Of a stretch of 64,000 bases of DNA, positions 46,511 to 61,610 are shown piece by piece (the stretch's first letter is position 1; every line of letters starts with the position of its first letter). This DNA is from Annona cherimola (lineage: Eukaryota; Streptophyta; Magnoliopsida; Magnoliales; Annonaceae). Location: the NCBI GenBank assembly GCA_030490835.1, contig CM059975.1:10173579-10237578 (forward strand). Direction: 5' to 3'. The position numbers and the translations under genes were made by a program. Below the pieces are notes generated by a model. It saw nothing but the letters and a program-made list of their open reading frames with translations. It ran no database searches and had not been told where the DNA came from.

Positions 46511-47335
46511 ACAAGAGTAGAGTTTCATTTTCTTATTGTTGTTAATCCTCAGAGGGGACACCCAAGTGAACAGATTTTTTTCGCAAATACTGTTATTCGG
46601 GCAGTTATTTTTTGTGTATTTTGTTCTTGTGGCCCAGATACTAATTGATTGCATGTAATCGAGGTCAAAACACCGGAAGATTTATATTTCCCTTGCAACT
46701 GAACGTTTCTGACAATGGGAAGGGCAAGCTAACTCCATTAATACGATATTTCTGAATGAAAATACTTGGTTCTTTCATTAAAAGTGACTGCAGATTACTT
46801 GCCTTCCGGGGAGAAAGAAGACCTGGATCGGATCCAGTCTAATATCTGCACTGAAGAGGGATATACGGCCTGATCCATTTATTCATCTCTAGCACACTTT
46901 CTACCTATTCCTTCGGCTCCGCAATTCAATTGATCCTGCAAAGAGAAAATAACAGCATTTGAAACGAATAAATTACTAATAATAACCAACCTATCATGAC
47001 CTACCAACGATGAATTCAACCCCCCAGATAGGTCCCTTATTGAAGTACCATTGATGTGAGTATACAAGCGGGACCGTCCAGCGGGAAGGATACTAGCAAA
47101 TTCAAATTATTCGATGAGGAGTGCAGTAAGGAGGATATTTAAAATACATGCTAATGCCAGTGTTAGTAGGATATGTTTTTACTTGAAGAATAAGGGAGTG
47201 ATAATTTTTTTTTAAAAAAACGACGTAACATTCATCCCGGTCAAATTGATTAAGGGTATTTTATTGAATGGATAGATTACTGATCGGGACAAGCATGCAA
47301 CGGCGAGAAGTGCCGATGATGCATATATGGATGAC
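46511..47335. other. Gap between the convergent SDR and LTP genes
   Basis: Holds the 3' flanks of both genes. No further gene or RNA was recognised. A short poly-T/poly-A patch lies near 47203-47220. Confidence 0.5.
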
Positions 47336-47674
47336 TTACGAATTGCAGTTGGTGTTCTGGGAGACTGGGAAACCAACTTTGATGTCGCAAGCAGCTGGGA
47401 TCTTGGCCAGGAACTGATCCTTCACCCCTGTGAATTTCTTCACGCCCTGCTTCAGGCAGTTGCATATGGCCTGCCGGTCTGTCGCGGTGGTGGCCTTCTG
47501 CACCAACGCATGCAGCCCGCTGCAGCATGCTGGGGGCACTGTCGACACCTTGCCCGTCACGAAGTTCACGCAGGAGGCAGCTCTCAGATCCACGTCGCCG
47601 CAGGTGATGGCTGCATTGCCCACATGGGCGATGATGAAGAGAGTGAGGAAGAGGGCGACTGTGAGATTCTTCAT
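47336..47674 (-). CDS. Non-specific lipid-transfer protein, type 1
   Basis: A single exon of 112 aa from ATG 47674 to TAA 47336. Residues 1-22 form a signal peptide ending in GNAA, so the protein is secreted to the apoplast. The mature part of about 90 residues has the eight-cysteine motif C-X9-C-X14-CC-X19-C-X-C-X22-C-X13-C, the type-1 spacing, forming four disulfides around a tunnel that binds acyl lipids. Family roles are cuticle lipid export and defence. The TDRQA segment fits the first conserved pentapeptide (T/S-x-x-D-R/K); the second, usually PYxIS, is replaced by FPVSQ. Many type-1 genes have an intron near the 3' end; none is needed here because the frame closes two residues after the last Cys. 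A TATA box lies upstream. Confidence 0.93.
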   Translation of the reverse strand: MKNLTVALFLTLFIIAHVGNAAITCGDVDLRAASCVNFVTGKVSTVPPACCSGLHALVQKATTATDRQAICNCLKQGVKKFTGVKDQFLAKIPAACDIKVGFPVSQNTNCNS

Positions 47675-47810
47675 TTTAATTCGTGGCTGGCTGGGATTGC
47701 GAGGATTGCTGGTGGGCGACGGGAGGGAGACCGGGGAGTGTTTGGAATTAGTGCCTGGTTGGGCTGAAGGTGCTTCGGTGGGGAATACGACTCCGATGGT
47801 CTTATATAGA

Positions 47811-47819
47811 GATTTCTAG
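47811..47819 (-). promoter_or_regulatory. TATA box of the lipid-transfer protein gene
   Basis: The minus strand reads CTATATAAG about 140 bp before the LTP start codon, which would place transcription initiation near 47785 and give a leader of about 110 nt. Confidence 0.6.
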
Positions 47820-48737
47820 GCCTTGGATTTTGGAATGTTTGGTTTTCCTAGGCGTTTGCAGGGTGACGTTTTTATCAGGTGTTCTCCTCGGGAATGCGGA
47901 ATATGAATGCATGAATGTTGATCTTGTGAAAGTGGGATTTTTTGGTATAATAAGTAGAGATTCTCATCCTTCTTGAACGACATTGAGGACTGCAGAGCGA
48001 CACCAATTCAACAGGCTTGCTCTGTGTGATTTTCCCTCCGTTTATTCAGGCCAACTTGAAAAATTTTCTTCATACCGTTCTCATTCCCATCATTCCGCCA
48101 GAGTAGCAAAGCTTGTCATTCGAAGCTAGGTGGGGGGGGGGCGTTATCATCAAGGCTTGGACAGGTTTGAAGGCGGTAAAAGTCTGTTCAGTGTCTTGAG
48201 TGTAACTGGTGCACGGATCAAGGCGCCCATTTCCAATTCCCAATGCACTTCGGGAATGCATTCATGGTTAGTCTCTTTCTCTTTTTTTACACTCTGAAGC
48301 CCTCTTTTATCATCGTTGTTCCTGTTTTCTAATGCGCCTTTAGTAAGAGGCGGGTTGAGGAAGCAAACTCTATGTCCATGTGAGCGTATTTTTTAAAAAA
48401 TAATTCGATATCTTAACTATTTAATTATTCTATTTTTAAAACTTTTATCTCTATATTTAAATTATTTTATCACGATTATTTATCTCACTTTACTCTTATC
48501 ATATCACTTGGACCAGTCATACTTTCAAAAACATTATTTCTTATCTCTTCACTATCCACATTATCAAACAACCTCTAATTATTAATTTTCTCTTTAATCA
48601 TTTGCCTTTATATTATGATCATTGATCTTTTCTATAATCTGTGTATATATTAACGATATAAAAATAAAGATTAATTTTTTAATGCGTTTAAATGCATTGA
48701 AATCAAATGTACTCAATGCGGTACTTATTTTTAATTT

Positions 48738-48915
48738 TTTTGAAATATTTATAAAATCGTTGATCTAAGTGTATTTAATTTATAAAATGACTAAAATATC
48801 TCTATTTTTAAAAATAAAAAATATATACTCATATTCAAATATAGTAAAACTTAATACATAAGTTAATACATTTAGATTAACAGTTGTATAAAAAATTCAA
48901 AAAAAATTTAAAAAT
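48738..48915. repeat. AT-rich MITE copy
   Basis: Left: TTGATCTAAGTGTATTTAAT. Right, other strand: ACTGTTAATCTAAATGTATTAAC. In the middle is ATGACTAAAATATC, the family's central motif. Confidence 0.5.
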
Positions 48916-49861
48916 AGAGCCGCTTTTTTTTTATTTGCATATTATATTATATTAATTGGTATTACAATAAAGCTCCAAGAAATTCAAACAATATCCAACC
49001 ATCATTCTACAGATATCTTACAATTATTCTAATTTTGCCTGCACTATTTTCTCCATATCTCCACCAGTGGATGCTCTGACAGAACTTTTGGAAAGAATTA
49101 TGCCACTATCCAATCCTTTCATTTTTGCTGCCGCACGCACTCAAAACTTCGTCGCCACTTGTAGAGGCAAAGCCTTAGTGGCAAAAATAGAGTCACACTT
49201 GAGTGCATTAAAATTTGAATACATCTAAATATATTTAAATTTCGATAAATAAAAGGGTTCTGCTTAAGAGAAACGCAAGCAATTTTTGACGGAATGGAAA
49301 TACGGGAATGAGAATGCAAGAGTCAACACCTATCTACCCTACTTTTCCATTTTTATCACTATATTCTAATTATTTAATCATCTTTTTCTTATATCTTTTT
49401 GAACAAATATGTTGTCTATATTTTTCTTTATTCTTACTTTACCCTGTCATCCCATCATATTGGGTCTATGGAAATTACTGAATATTGAGAATGAGAAAAA
49501 ATGTATAAGATTGTAAAAAGTTATATTGAAAACAAAAAAATAGTTATTATTTTTAGGAAATGAAAGATTTCGTCACATCCTTATCTTACCCTCATCGTAA
49601 GATGTGAAAAATCCTTGTTCTTTGGTTTTTTCTAGGAGGGGTCTACAAACTTATTGGATATGGCCGGCTTTGATGTTTAAATGAAAATTCAGCTTGCCAC
49701 ATTTTTGAATATCATTTATTTTTTACATGATTAGAAATCATTTCATTCATAATCTTAAGTAGGTGGTACTTGTTTAAAAACATATAGTTATATATAAAGA
49801 GGAATCATGTCTCGTTTAGCCCACCTTAAAAAACTCATTTATAATAAATTTTTTTCTTTTT

Positions 49862-50070
49862 TCTTATGCACTTGTTTATTTAAATGTATAAATTAAGTTT
49901 TACCATTTTTAAATATGTGTATATAATTTTTTTATATTTTTAAAGATAAATGTATTTTAAATATATATACACTTAGATGTTTAAATATCTCAAAAATATA
50001 TATAAACATATTCAAAAATAGTAAAAACTTGATTTATATGTTTAATACATTAAATAAACAAGTGTATAGA
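49862..50070. repeat. AT-rich MITE copy
   Basis: Left: CACTTGTTTATTTAAATGTA. Right, other strand: TACACTTGTTTATTTAATGTA, then CATATAAATCAAGTTTTTAC. The arms are about 60 bp, with AAATATATA-rich sequence between. Confidence 0.6.
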
Positions 50071-50570
50071 GAAAAAAGCAAAAAAAGTTATTGAAAATAA
50101 ATTTTTTAATGTGGTCTAATTAGAACATTTACTTATCCTTGTAACAGGATCATACATTATATATAAACTATGAAAAATACGTAAATTGAATCATATATAT
50201 ATATAGAGTATTGTGGGGGCTCTGAAAAGTAGAAAATATAAATGTGAAACCATTCATTTGAAAATTTGTTCACTGGCAAATATAAATTATTTGAAATATT
50301 CATTTGACTAAAAATCAATTCTCATCCAAATCACAAAAAAGATGCGTGTACCATCCAAGATATGAAAAATGAACCCAATAAAATTATTTCATATATATTA
50401 GTTTCAAATTTGTAATTCAACATCCAAGATTGTCTAAAATATTATTTCTATGCATACTAATGATTCTCCAATTTATTATTAGAGTTTAATATATTTAGGA
50501 AAGAAAGTATGAGAAATGATCATTTCACATTCAGACTATACCAAAAAGCATTTTTTATTTTTTAAATTTT

Positions 50571-50803
50571 TTTATAAAACCATTAATCTAAGTATATCTA
50601 ATTTATAAATCAATTTTTATTTTTTTGAGATTTATGTATTTGTTTTGAATTTTAAACATGAGAATATTTTACTCGTGTTTCAATAATTTAAAACGTCTAA
50701 AATATTTTTGTATTAAAAAATTCAAAATAAATATATAACATCTTCAAAGATAATAGAACTTAATTTATAGATTAAATATGCTTAAATTAATAGTTTAATT
50801 AAA
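50571..50803. repeat. AT-rich MITE copy
   Basis: Left: ATTAATCTAAGTATATCTAA. Right, other strand: ATTAATTTAAGCATATTTAATC. In the centre are inverted CATGAGAATATTTTACTCGTG and AAAACGTCTAAAATATTTTTG segments. Confidence 0.6.
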
Positions 50804-51155
50804 ATTTTTTAAAAAACTAATGTTTTACGATTAAGCCCCTTCAAATATTTTATTATGGGATGAATATAGAAAAATATAATCGCAAAAAGCACTTCATGTG
50901 ATAACCTTAAAACAAAACTTTTATTTTTGTTATTTTTATCTCTCTTATAGCTCATCTACATATTTTACACAGTAGTTTAATTAAAAAGTTCTAAAAAACT
51001 GATGTTTTATGATTAAGCCCCTTTAAATATTTTATTATCGGATGCATATAGAAAAATCTAATCACAAAAAGCACTTCGTGTGATAACCTTAAAACAAACC
51101 TTTTATTTTTGTTATTTTTATCTCTCCTATAGCTCATCTGCATATTTTACACAGT
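50791..51155. repeat. Tandem duplication, two units of about 182 bp
   Basis: The unit starting TAGTTTAATTAAAA at 50791 is repeated from 50975 and ends with CATATTTTACACAG at 51154. The copies differ at a small number of positions (for example ATGGGATGAATAT against ATCGGATGCATAT), roughly nine in ten identical by eye. Unit 1 overlaps the right end of the adjacent MITE. Confidence 0.85.
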
Positions 51156-51836
51156 CAATTTTTGTAAGAAATTTTCCTAACTTTTTTTTTGTTAAGACAT
51201 AAGTTAACAAATCAAATACATTTGAGAATTCTCTCAACGTGAGTGATACTCAAAATTGCCATTGAACTATTTTGATGAGTTTAATCAAGTAAACAAAATT
51301 TGGAAATTTCATGCATGATGGATCCTAATTATTTTCCACTTTTTAAAAAGTGCAATATGCTATTGAAAATTTGTTCGCGCATTTGTATTTATGACAAAAT
51401 ATGTTGGCATTTGAGCTGTTTGACAATTCGAGAATCCAATGAGTAATGGTGTATGTCAAATATCATAAGTTACTCAATTATCTTATTTTTTTCTGCTTTT
51501 ACTTTTGCATTTCAATAATTTTTTACACCTTTCTACGTAATTATCCTATATATATTTTTTCATTTTCCTTTTCTTAAATTACCCATCAACTCCTAAATGT
51601 AGAACTAAATTAAGGAATAAATAACAATAGATAGCTTTGAAACCATTGAGCGTTGGTACCGGTCCATCCCATTTTTGACAAAAGAACAAAACAATTAGTT
51701 TGTCTCAACTCCCAGTTTGGAACATTTACTAGTAATATTTTGTACATACGTCAATTATGCATGGTTTTCCTCCGTGATTATTAAGATATTATAATCTGAT
51801 TTTCAAAACTTATACGTATCTTTATAGGAATATGAT

Positions 51837-52236
51837 TTCATGCACCCTGGTGCACTTAGCTTCAGTGCACTTTGGTGCAAAATACTCATTTTTTGTATTT
51901 TTTAAAATTATTTTTACAATATGATTAATATAAGTATATTTAACATATGTATAAATTTTTATTATTTTTAAATATTTTTAGATATTTGTTTTGTATTTTT
52001 TTAAATCAGTGACATTTTAAGTAATTTAAAATTACTAAAAATACCACTGATTTAAAAAATGCAAAATAAATATCTAAAAAATCTCAAAAAATGATAAAAA
52101 TTGATACACATGTTAAATATACTTAGATTAATATTCGTGTAAAAAATTTTCAAAAAACAATACAAGAAAGTGGGTATTTGCACTCAGGTGTATCAAAGCT
52201 AAGTGCACCCAAGTACACAGCATGAAATTATATTCC
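51837..52236. mobile_element. MULE-type MITE (400 bp) with perfect 9 bp target-site duplication
   Basis: Begins GGAATATGATTTCATGC and ends GCATGAAATTATATTCC, with inverted similarity continuing for about 65 bp (CACTTAGCTTCAGTGCAC against its counterpart). ATCTTTATA occurs on both sides (51828-51836 and 52237-52245). Inverted AAATCAGTGACATTTTAAG..TAAAATTACTAAAAATACCACTG arms lie in the middle. There is no coding capacity. The perfect duplication and terminal match suggest this is the younger of the copies seen. Confidence 0.87.
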
Positions 52237-52245
52237 ATCTTTATA

Positions 52246-53075
52246 CATTTGCAGAAAATATATCCTACGTGATTTTTTGTATTTTTGTAAAATAAATAAT
52301 ACTAAATACAACGAATAATTTTACATAAAGCAACCCTTCCTACTGATTCATTTTGGCAGGCCGGATGCGCTGGAGATAGCCTTTTTTGAATAAACAGATA
52401 TATTTGTCAAATTATTATAGAAAATCAAATATCAATTTTTTTTATTGTCAAGTATTGTTAAAGCTAGAGAAGTACATCTACGCGCTTACAATTATATTTG
52501 TGAAGTTCTACGTTGTTAGACTGAACATATCGAAAACCACAGAGACACAATGCCTTTTTTTTTTTTTTTTTTTTATGATGGAGACACAATGCCCATTTTT
52601 AGAAATGAATTTGTACGTAATTCGAGAAAGATTTTTTAATTATTGATATTTATTCAAAATAAAACTGAGTAAATTCTAAAGGATCACAGGACTTGATATG
52701 AACAAATAAACTTGTGGTTGAGGAGTACCCGTAGCAAAATTCGAAAAATCAACTCAATTTAACTTAAGTAGTTTTTTTAATTGAAAATTCAAGTAGTTAT
52801 TAAATCTTAGTAAAAGAAATTTTTACCAAAACTATTTTAAATATCTTAAAATTAAAAAATCTAAAATGTTATTAACCTGTTGTTGCTTTTCTTTGAAAAA
52901 ACAAATATGCCACAAATGTAGAAGATGTCTTCGGTGAAATTGTACTAGGATTGGGGGCCAGCCCGCTCATTCCGTAGGCTATATGAAAGCTCTGCCGTTG
53001 CTCTCCATCGCCGCTCAACAACACCGGTAGCTAAGCTCGCCATTGCAGCACCACGGAAAAATCCTGTCGCCAAAC
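52246..53075 (+). promoter_or_regulatory. Upstream region of the N-terminal methyltransferase gene
   Basis: AT-rich up to about 52900, including a poly-T run at 52555-52574, then GC-richer from about 52940, consistent with a leader. No definite TATA box or known element was identified. Confidence 0.3.
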
Positions 53076-57494
<4,419 letters not shown>

Positions 57495-57858
57495 ATCATG
57501 ATTATCTTTGTGGCTACAAATATTCTTTGTGTTGTTTACATCCCTAGCCAGTGACATGAGATAGGGGCCGAGGGATGCATTATTTTTGAGTTTTTGGCTG
57601 CAAGCTTCGTTGGGAATGGAATGCCTGCCTACGTTATGGTGGGGATGCGTGCATGAGAGGTTGGTTTCTATGTAGTGTATTTGGCTAATTCATCAGTGGC
57701 CATATATCAAATTTTCATCGAGTAGATCACAGCATTCAGGAAGACTATGATGTATACAAGATAACCCTCTGAACTGTATCAGTAACATACTAACTGTTTC
57801 ACGTTGATAAAAGTCCCTAATTTGGGATAAGGTCATTGTTGATGATTTTATGTCAAAG
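57495..57858. other. Convergent gap between the methyltransferase and LRR-kinase genes
   Basis: A 364 bp intergenic stretch shared by the 3' ends of two genes facing each other. Their 3' UTRs probably approach or overlap. No other feature seen. Confidence 0.5.
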
Positions 57859-59549
57859 TTAGTGAATGCGTTGATGGCGTTTGCTCCCTTCACCATGAGG
57901 TTGATGCTGGGCAGGTGATGCTGAAGTCAGAGAAGTGCACAGCCTGGTGATCGTGTCTGATATCTGGCTCAAGCTCACTTGATAATTGCCAGAATTGTCT
58001 ATACAGACCAAACCAATGCTGATTGCCTGCTTTGCTTGATCTAATATTGTGTTGTTCTTTCTCATCTGCCGGTCAATTACCTTCCTTACATCTGATAGGT
58101 AATGCTGCCTTATCCACTCTATGAAAGTTGCTTCCTCTGCATCAAACTTCCCTAGGGGGCGCCTGTTGGTTACGACCTCCAGCAAAAACAAGCCAAATCT
58201 ATGAACCTCTGCACATCAATGGAAGAGTAATTTGGAATTAGAAGCAATCTTGAATCGGTTGGTAGTCACATTTTTATGCATCTATAGGTAGCATAAACAG
58301 AGAATTGCTTCTTACTCTTTGTGGTGTTGGTATGATCCTGAACTTTGAACCTTGAAATCAATGGCTCATGCTCTTTGGACATTAGAATACTTCTCGCCCT
58401 AAGATCGTAGTCAACTTGTGGCCATTGCTCCTGCAAATAACACATGGCCTCAACCACTCCCATCATGACCCTCATCCTATGCTTCCATGGCAGCCCCCTT
58501 GAGAGCCATTCCTCAACCGAGTCTCCATCTTCCCATCGTGTAACAATGGCCCTTAATTCCCGATGATGACACCAGCCCAACACCTGAACCAAGTTCTTAT
58601 GATCTAGTTGAACAAGAACCCTGCAACCATCGATGAATTCTTTGTGAAGATCACTTGAAATCCGTCCTCTGGAGACCTCGATAACAACTGGTGTCCTGTC
58701 TTTCAGTTCCCCAGTGTAGATCTCCACTCTTCCCTTTGTTCCCAGCACATTATCATCCGAAAACCCATCCGTTGCTGCCTTCAGCATTGCTGGAGTGAAA
58801 CAGTGTTTCCTTTGGAGGAACGAAGGTAAAAAGTCGGGCCGTCTGAGACAGAGCCACCCAAAGGATCCCATTGCTAAAATGAATAGGATCGCCAAGAAGA
58901 TCATTAAAATGACGGGGCCCAGGTTGGGTTTGTGATCAGTCGGGAGGAGACCGGAACGAATAAAGCTTGTAAAATTGAAACGTTTGTAGAGTTGGGGCTC
59001 TGAGACATTACTCTGGGAGAAGCTGTTGCAAGAGAGATTGAGGAATGTGAGGCTAGTCATGTTAGCCAAAGTCCAGAAAGGAACATCTCCCACGAATTGG
59101 TTGTGGCTGAGATCAAGAGATCGGATGTTGGTACAGTAGAGTATGTCATTTGGGAATGCACCCTGGAGTGAATTGTTGGAAAGATCGATAGTAGAGATTG
59201 TGGGTGGGCAGTACCTCCAGAAAAAGTTGAAAGAAAGGTAGAGTGGAGCAATGAAGGGGCGGGATCTCAGATCGACCCTGGTGAAGGACTCTGTGCAGTT
59301 GGGGTTGTTGGATTCATTGCAGAGATGGCGGGCAACGATGGTGGATTTGAAGACGTTAGGGAGGTCGGCGGAGGAGGCGTGGCAGTATGGTAGGGAGGGA
59401 TTAAGAAAGCAGTTTTTGAGAACTGTTACATGGAAATCGGGCGGGAGGGGTTGGTTGAGTTCTTCTATGATAGAAGAAGAAGAAAGGCCTGGAGGAATGG
59501 TGAGTGAAATTAGAGAAAGGAAGAAGAGAATTGCAGGGATGGGAGCCAT
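57859..59549 (-). CDS. LRR receptor-like protein with an inactive kinase domain
   Basis: Two exons on the minus strand, 59549-58316 and 58208-57859 (527 aa). An N-terminal signal peptide (about 1-23) precedes a Cys-containing cap (LKNC..PSLPYC), an ectodomain with only two to three leucine-rich repeats (about 117-180; IDLSNNSLQGAFP, LDLSHNQFVGDVP) and several N-glycosylation sites. A transmembrane helix follows at about 210-235, then a kinase-like domain from about 256. The glycine loop is degenerate (GTKGRVEIYTG), the VAIK lysine is Glu (VVIEV, 291), HRD reads YDLRARSIL and DFG reads SRF, so catalysis is very unlikely. Expected role: plasma-membrane pseudokinase co-receptor or scaffold, as for BIR-type proteins. 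The exact subfamily is not recognised. The splice join KK|VHRFGLFLLEVVTNRRP restores the kinase C-lobe. Confidence 0.85.
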
Positions 59550-59639
59550 GAGAGAGGGAGTTTGCACTTTACAGTCGGGTGTTAAAATTTCAGTTATCGC
59601 TTTTCTTGGAAGGGAGAATTGCAGGCCAAACCAACGCCT

Positions 59640-59680
59640 TTTAGAGAGGGAGGGATTACGAAAGCAGTTTTTGGGCCGGA
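59640..59680 (-). repeat. Short duplicate of coding sequence in the 5' region of the LRR gene
   Basis: AGGGAGGGATTA.GAAAGCAG followed by TTTTTG occurs here and inside the coding exon at about 59392-59423, with one differing base over about 28 bp. Translated, both give K-N-C-F-x-N-P-S-L. The upstream frame stays open into the gene but has no ATG before 59549. Confidence 0.6.
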
Positions 59681-60049
59681 CGCATGGGGCCGTAAATGAT
59701 AATTTTGATTCTTGTAAATGCACCGATTGAGGGGAATGCGATTTGCCTGCTCCCCGAGTGCTTATAAGTCAATTATAACTTCAGGCATGTAATCCATTTC
59801 GTCAAATGAAGTAAATTTGCAATTGAATATATGTAAATTTGTTCTAGAATTTAATTACTTCATAATTACTTCATAATTGAGGCATGATCTTTGGAAAATA
59901 ATTCCATTTGTTAGCTTAGGCCATGAAACATATATTTTTTTTATTTTATAAAATTATTTCTTTAGTAATATATCAAAATTTACCATTTTTTAGATTTGTG
60001 TAAATTATGTTTAAAATTTCAAGTATAGAGTTATTTTAAGGGAAAATTC

Positions 60050-60400
60050 CTCTCATATTTACAATCTTTTGTCATTATTCTTTTTGTACATTCTAGAAAT
60101 TCCACTTATCTCATCAATCTTAGCCCAAACGGACATTAAGTGCATGTAAAAATATCAATTTTGTCCACATACTATTATGTAAATAAAGATAAAATAAATT
60201 GCTACTCTACTTTCGTTATAATTTAAACAAAAAATACATCATATTTGTTTTACAAAAAATACAGTAGGAATTCCATCTAGAATCTTTATTTACAAATGGT
60301 GTGAGGGCAAAATCAACATTTCTACGTGCATTTAATGTCCATTCGGGCTAAAATTGACAGCATGTGTGTCTAGGGAATTAGAGGTTAAATGTCGAAGGTA
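60050..60400. repeat. Inverted-repeat element (MITE-like)
   Basis: The left part has TTAGCCCAAACGGACATTAAGTGCATGTAAAAAT and the right part its inverse, ATTTCTACGTGCATTTAATGTCCATTCGGGCTAA; further inside, TTACAAATGGTGTGAGGGCAAAATC has weaker partners. Ends and any target duplication were not resolved. Confidence 0.5.
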
Positions 60401-60526
60401 TCAAGATAATTTTTAAAAATATTGTGAATATGAAAGGAATAATAACCAAATATTATGAGTACAAAGCTATTTTTCTCTTATTTTAGTTATTTTAAACTCT
60501 GCTAGAAAACTGATGATGTGAATATA

Positions 60527-60800
60527 TTACTATTTGCTTTTGGAGCATGATGAAAAGTTTCAATTGCTGGTATGTGCTGGTAAACTGCTTCCTTCGGCCG
60601 TGGACATGGTCGTTGTGGATGCGCGCGAAGGGATGGTGGCAGCCCAGGAAGTCGGAACGGCCGGGCGGAGCGGCTATTCTTGCCGTTTTGCTCGTACTCG
60701 CAACGGAAAATTCCTTTTTTAATGGCAGTACGGCCAATCACGACGAAAAGCGTTAGAATCTAGCTTTTATATATGATTAGACAACCGGTGGAAGTACAAC
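60527..60800. repeat. GC-rich repeated block, copy 1
   Basis: Starts TATTACTATTTGCTTTTGGA and shares with 63706-64000 an ordered set of segments: GCATGATGAAAAGTTT, GT.GTGGATGCGCG, GCCGTTTTGCTC, ACTCGCAACGGAAAATTC and GGCAGTACGGCCAATCA. Both copies are in the same orientation, 3.18 kb apart, on either side of the bHLH gene. Open frames exist on both strands but none is recognisable. Confidence 0.7.
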
Positions 60801-61417
60801 TCGTGTTTTACTTTTACATTTTTTAAAAAAGAAAACCTCTATTTTGTTCTTAAATTCGATTATAATTTTATTTTATCAAAAAATTATAATTTTATTGGTA
60901 AAATTTTGAATTCACATTTGGGTTGGAAAGTTATATTAATCATACAGACAAATGAGAAAATACTTTACCCGTGACATTATAATAGAAAAATGATATTTCA
61001 AATTTTCTTTTCAAAAAAATATAAGATTATAATTCTAAATGGGTTAATTCGAATATAACTACATTTTTTTTTTTTTTTTTTGCTGGGATAGCAGCCATTC
61101 AGGGAGTTCGGGCTTTGCAGTTTGAACGGTGACGATCTAACCTATCTGCTCAACAATTAGTTATGAACCATGATCGTCTTACCTATCCGAATTTAGTGTG
61201 ATGGCTTACAAAGAGCAACTTCTACAGTATAATTTTTTTTTTTTTTTGAAATTGAATATACCAGAAAATAGTTTCTTAGACTGCGTATCGAGCTAATTGG
61301 GCTGCATGTGTAAAAATCTTCTGATCTGCAAACGGCGCTGTCAATTAAAAACAATATTAGTTACTCCCAACTGGCAGTTTTCGACATAGGACTCCAATGT
61401 TGATCCGATGTTCACGC

Positions 61418-61610
61418 TCTCACGATAATGAAAAAAAAAATCCATTTATTGGAAGAAAGAAAATTACAAGAAAAGGATTACAACAACAGGGTCAGAACAA
61501 AAAAAAGTGGAATGAGAGTCAGATACATTGTCTAAAAACTGGAACTGGCTAGAGTTAGATCAGATGAAGTCCTTAAAAACGGACGGTGTGGATGAAACGG
61601 AGTTGTTCCA
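61418..61610 (-). other. Probable 3' UTR of the bHLH gene
   Basis: About 190 bp after the bHLH stop codon on the minus strand. It holds TTTTTTTT (complement of the 61430-61440 A run) and TTATTG/TTGTAATCC-type sequence consistent with a 3' end. The boundary is inferred. Confidence 0.3.

Larger units (their letters stand above)
47830..51836. other. AT-rich intergenic region with MITE copies
   Basis: No gene is supported. A (G)9 run lies at about 48132-48140. From 48400 the DNA is very AT-rich and consists largely of diverged inverted-repeat elements (48738-48915, 49862-50070, 50571-50803) and one tandem duplication (50791-51155), listed separately. Confidence 0.55.
59750..61417. other. Intergenic region between the LRR and bHLH genes
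   Basis: AT-rich DNA with poly-T runs at about 61064-61081 and 61232-61248. It contains an inverted-repeat pair: TTAGCCCAAACGGACATTAA near 60119 and TTTAATGTCCATTCGGGCTAAAA near 60330, suggesting a 220-300 bp non-autonomous element. It also holds the GC-rich repeated block at 60527-60800. No gene is supported. Confidence 0.5.

Noticed and set aside
47327..47819. Plus-strand frames of 129-146 codons opposite the lipid-transfer protein
   Set aside because: Antisense shadows of a real gene whose eight-cysteine pattern and signal peptide are on the minus strand.
59550..59723. N-terminal extension of the LRR pseudokinase frame
   Set aside because: The extension begins at GTG, not ATG, and would bury the signal peptide that starts at the ATG at 59549.
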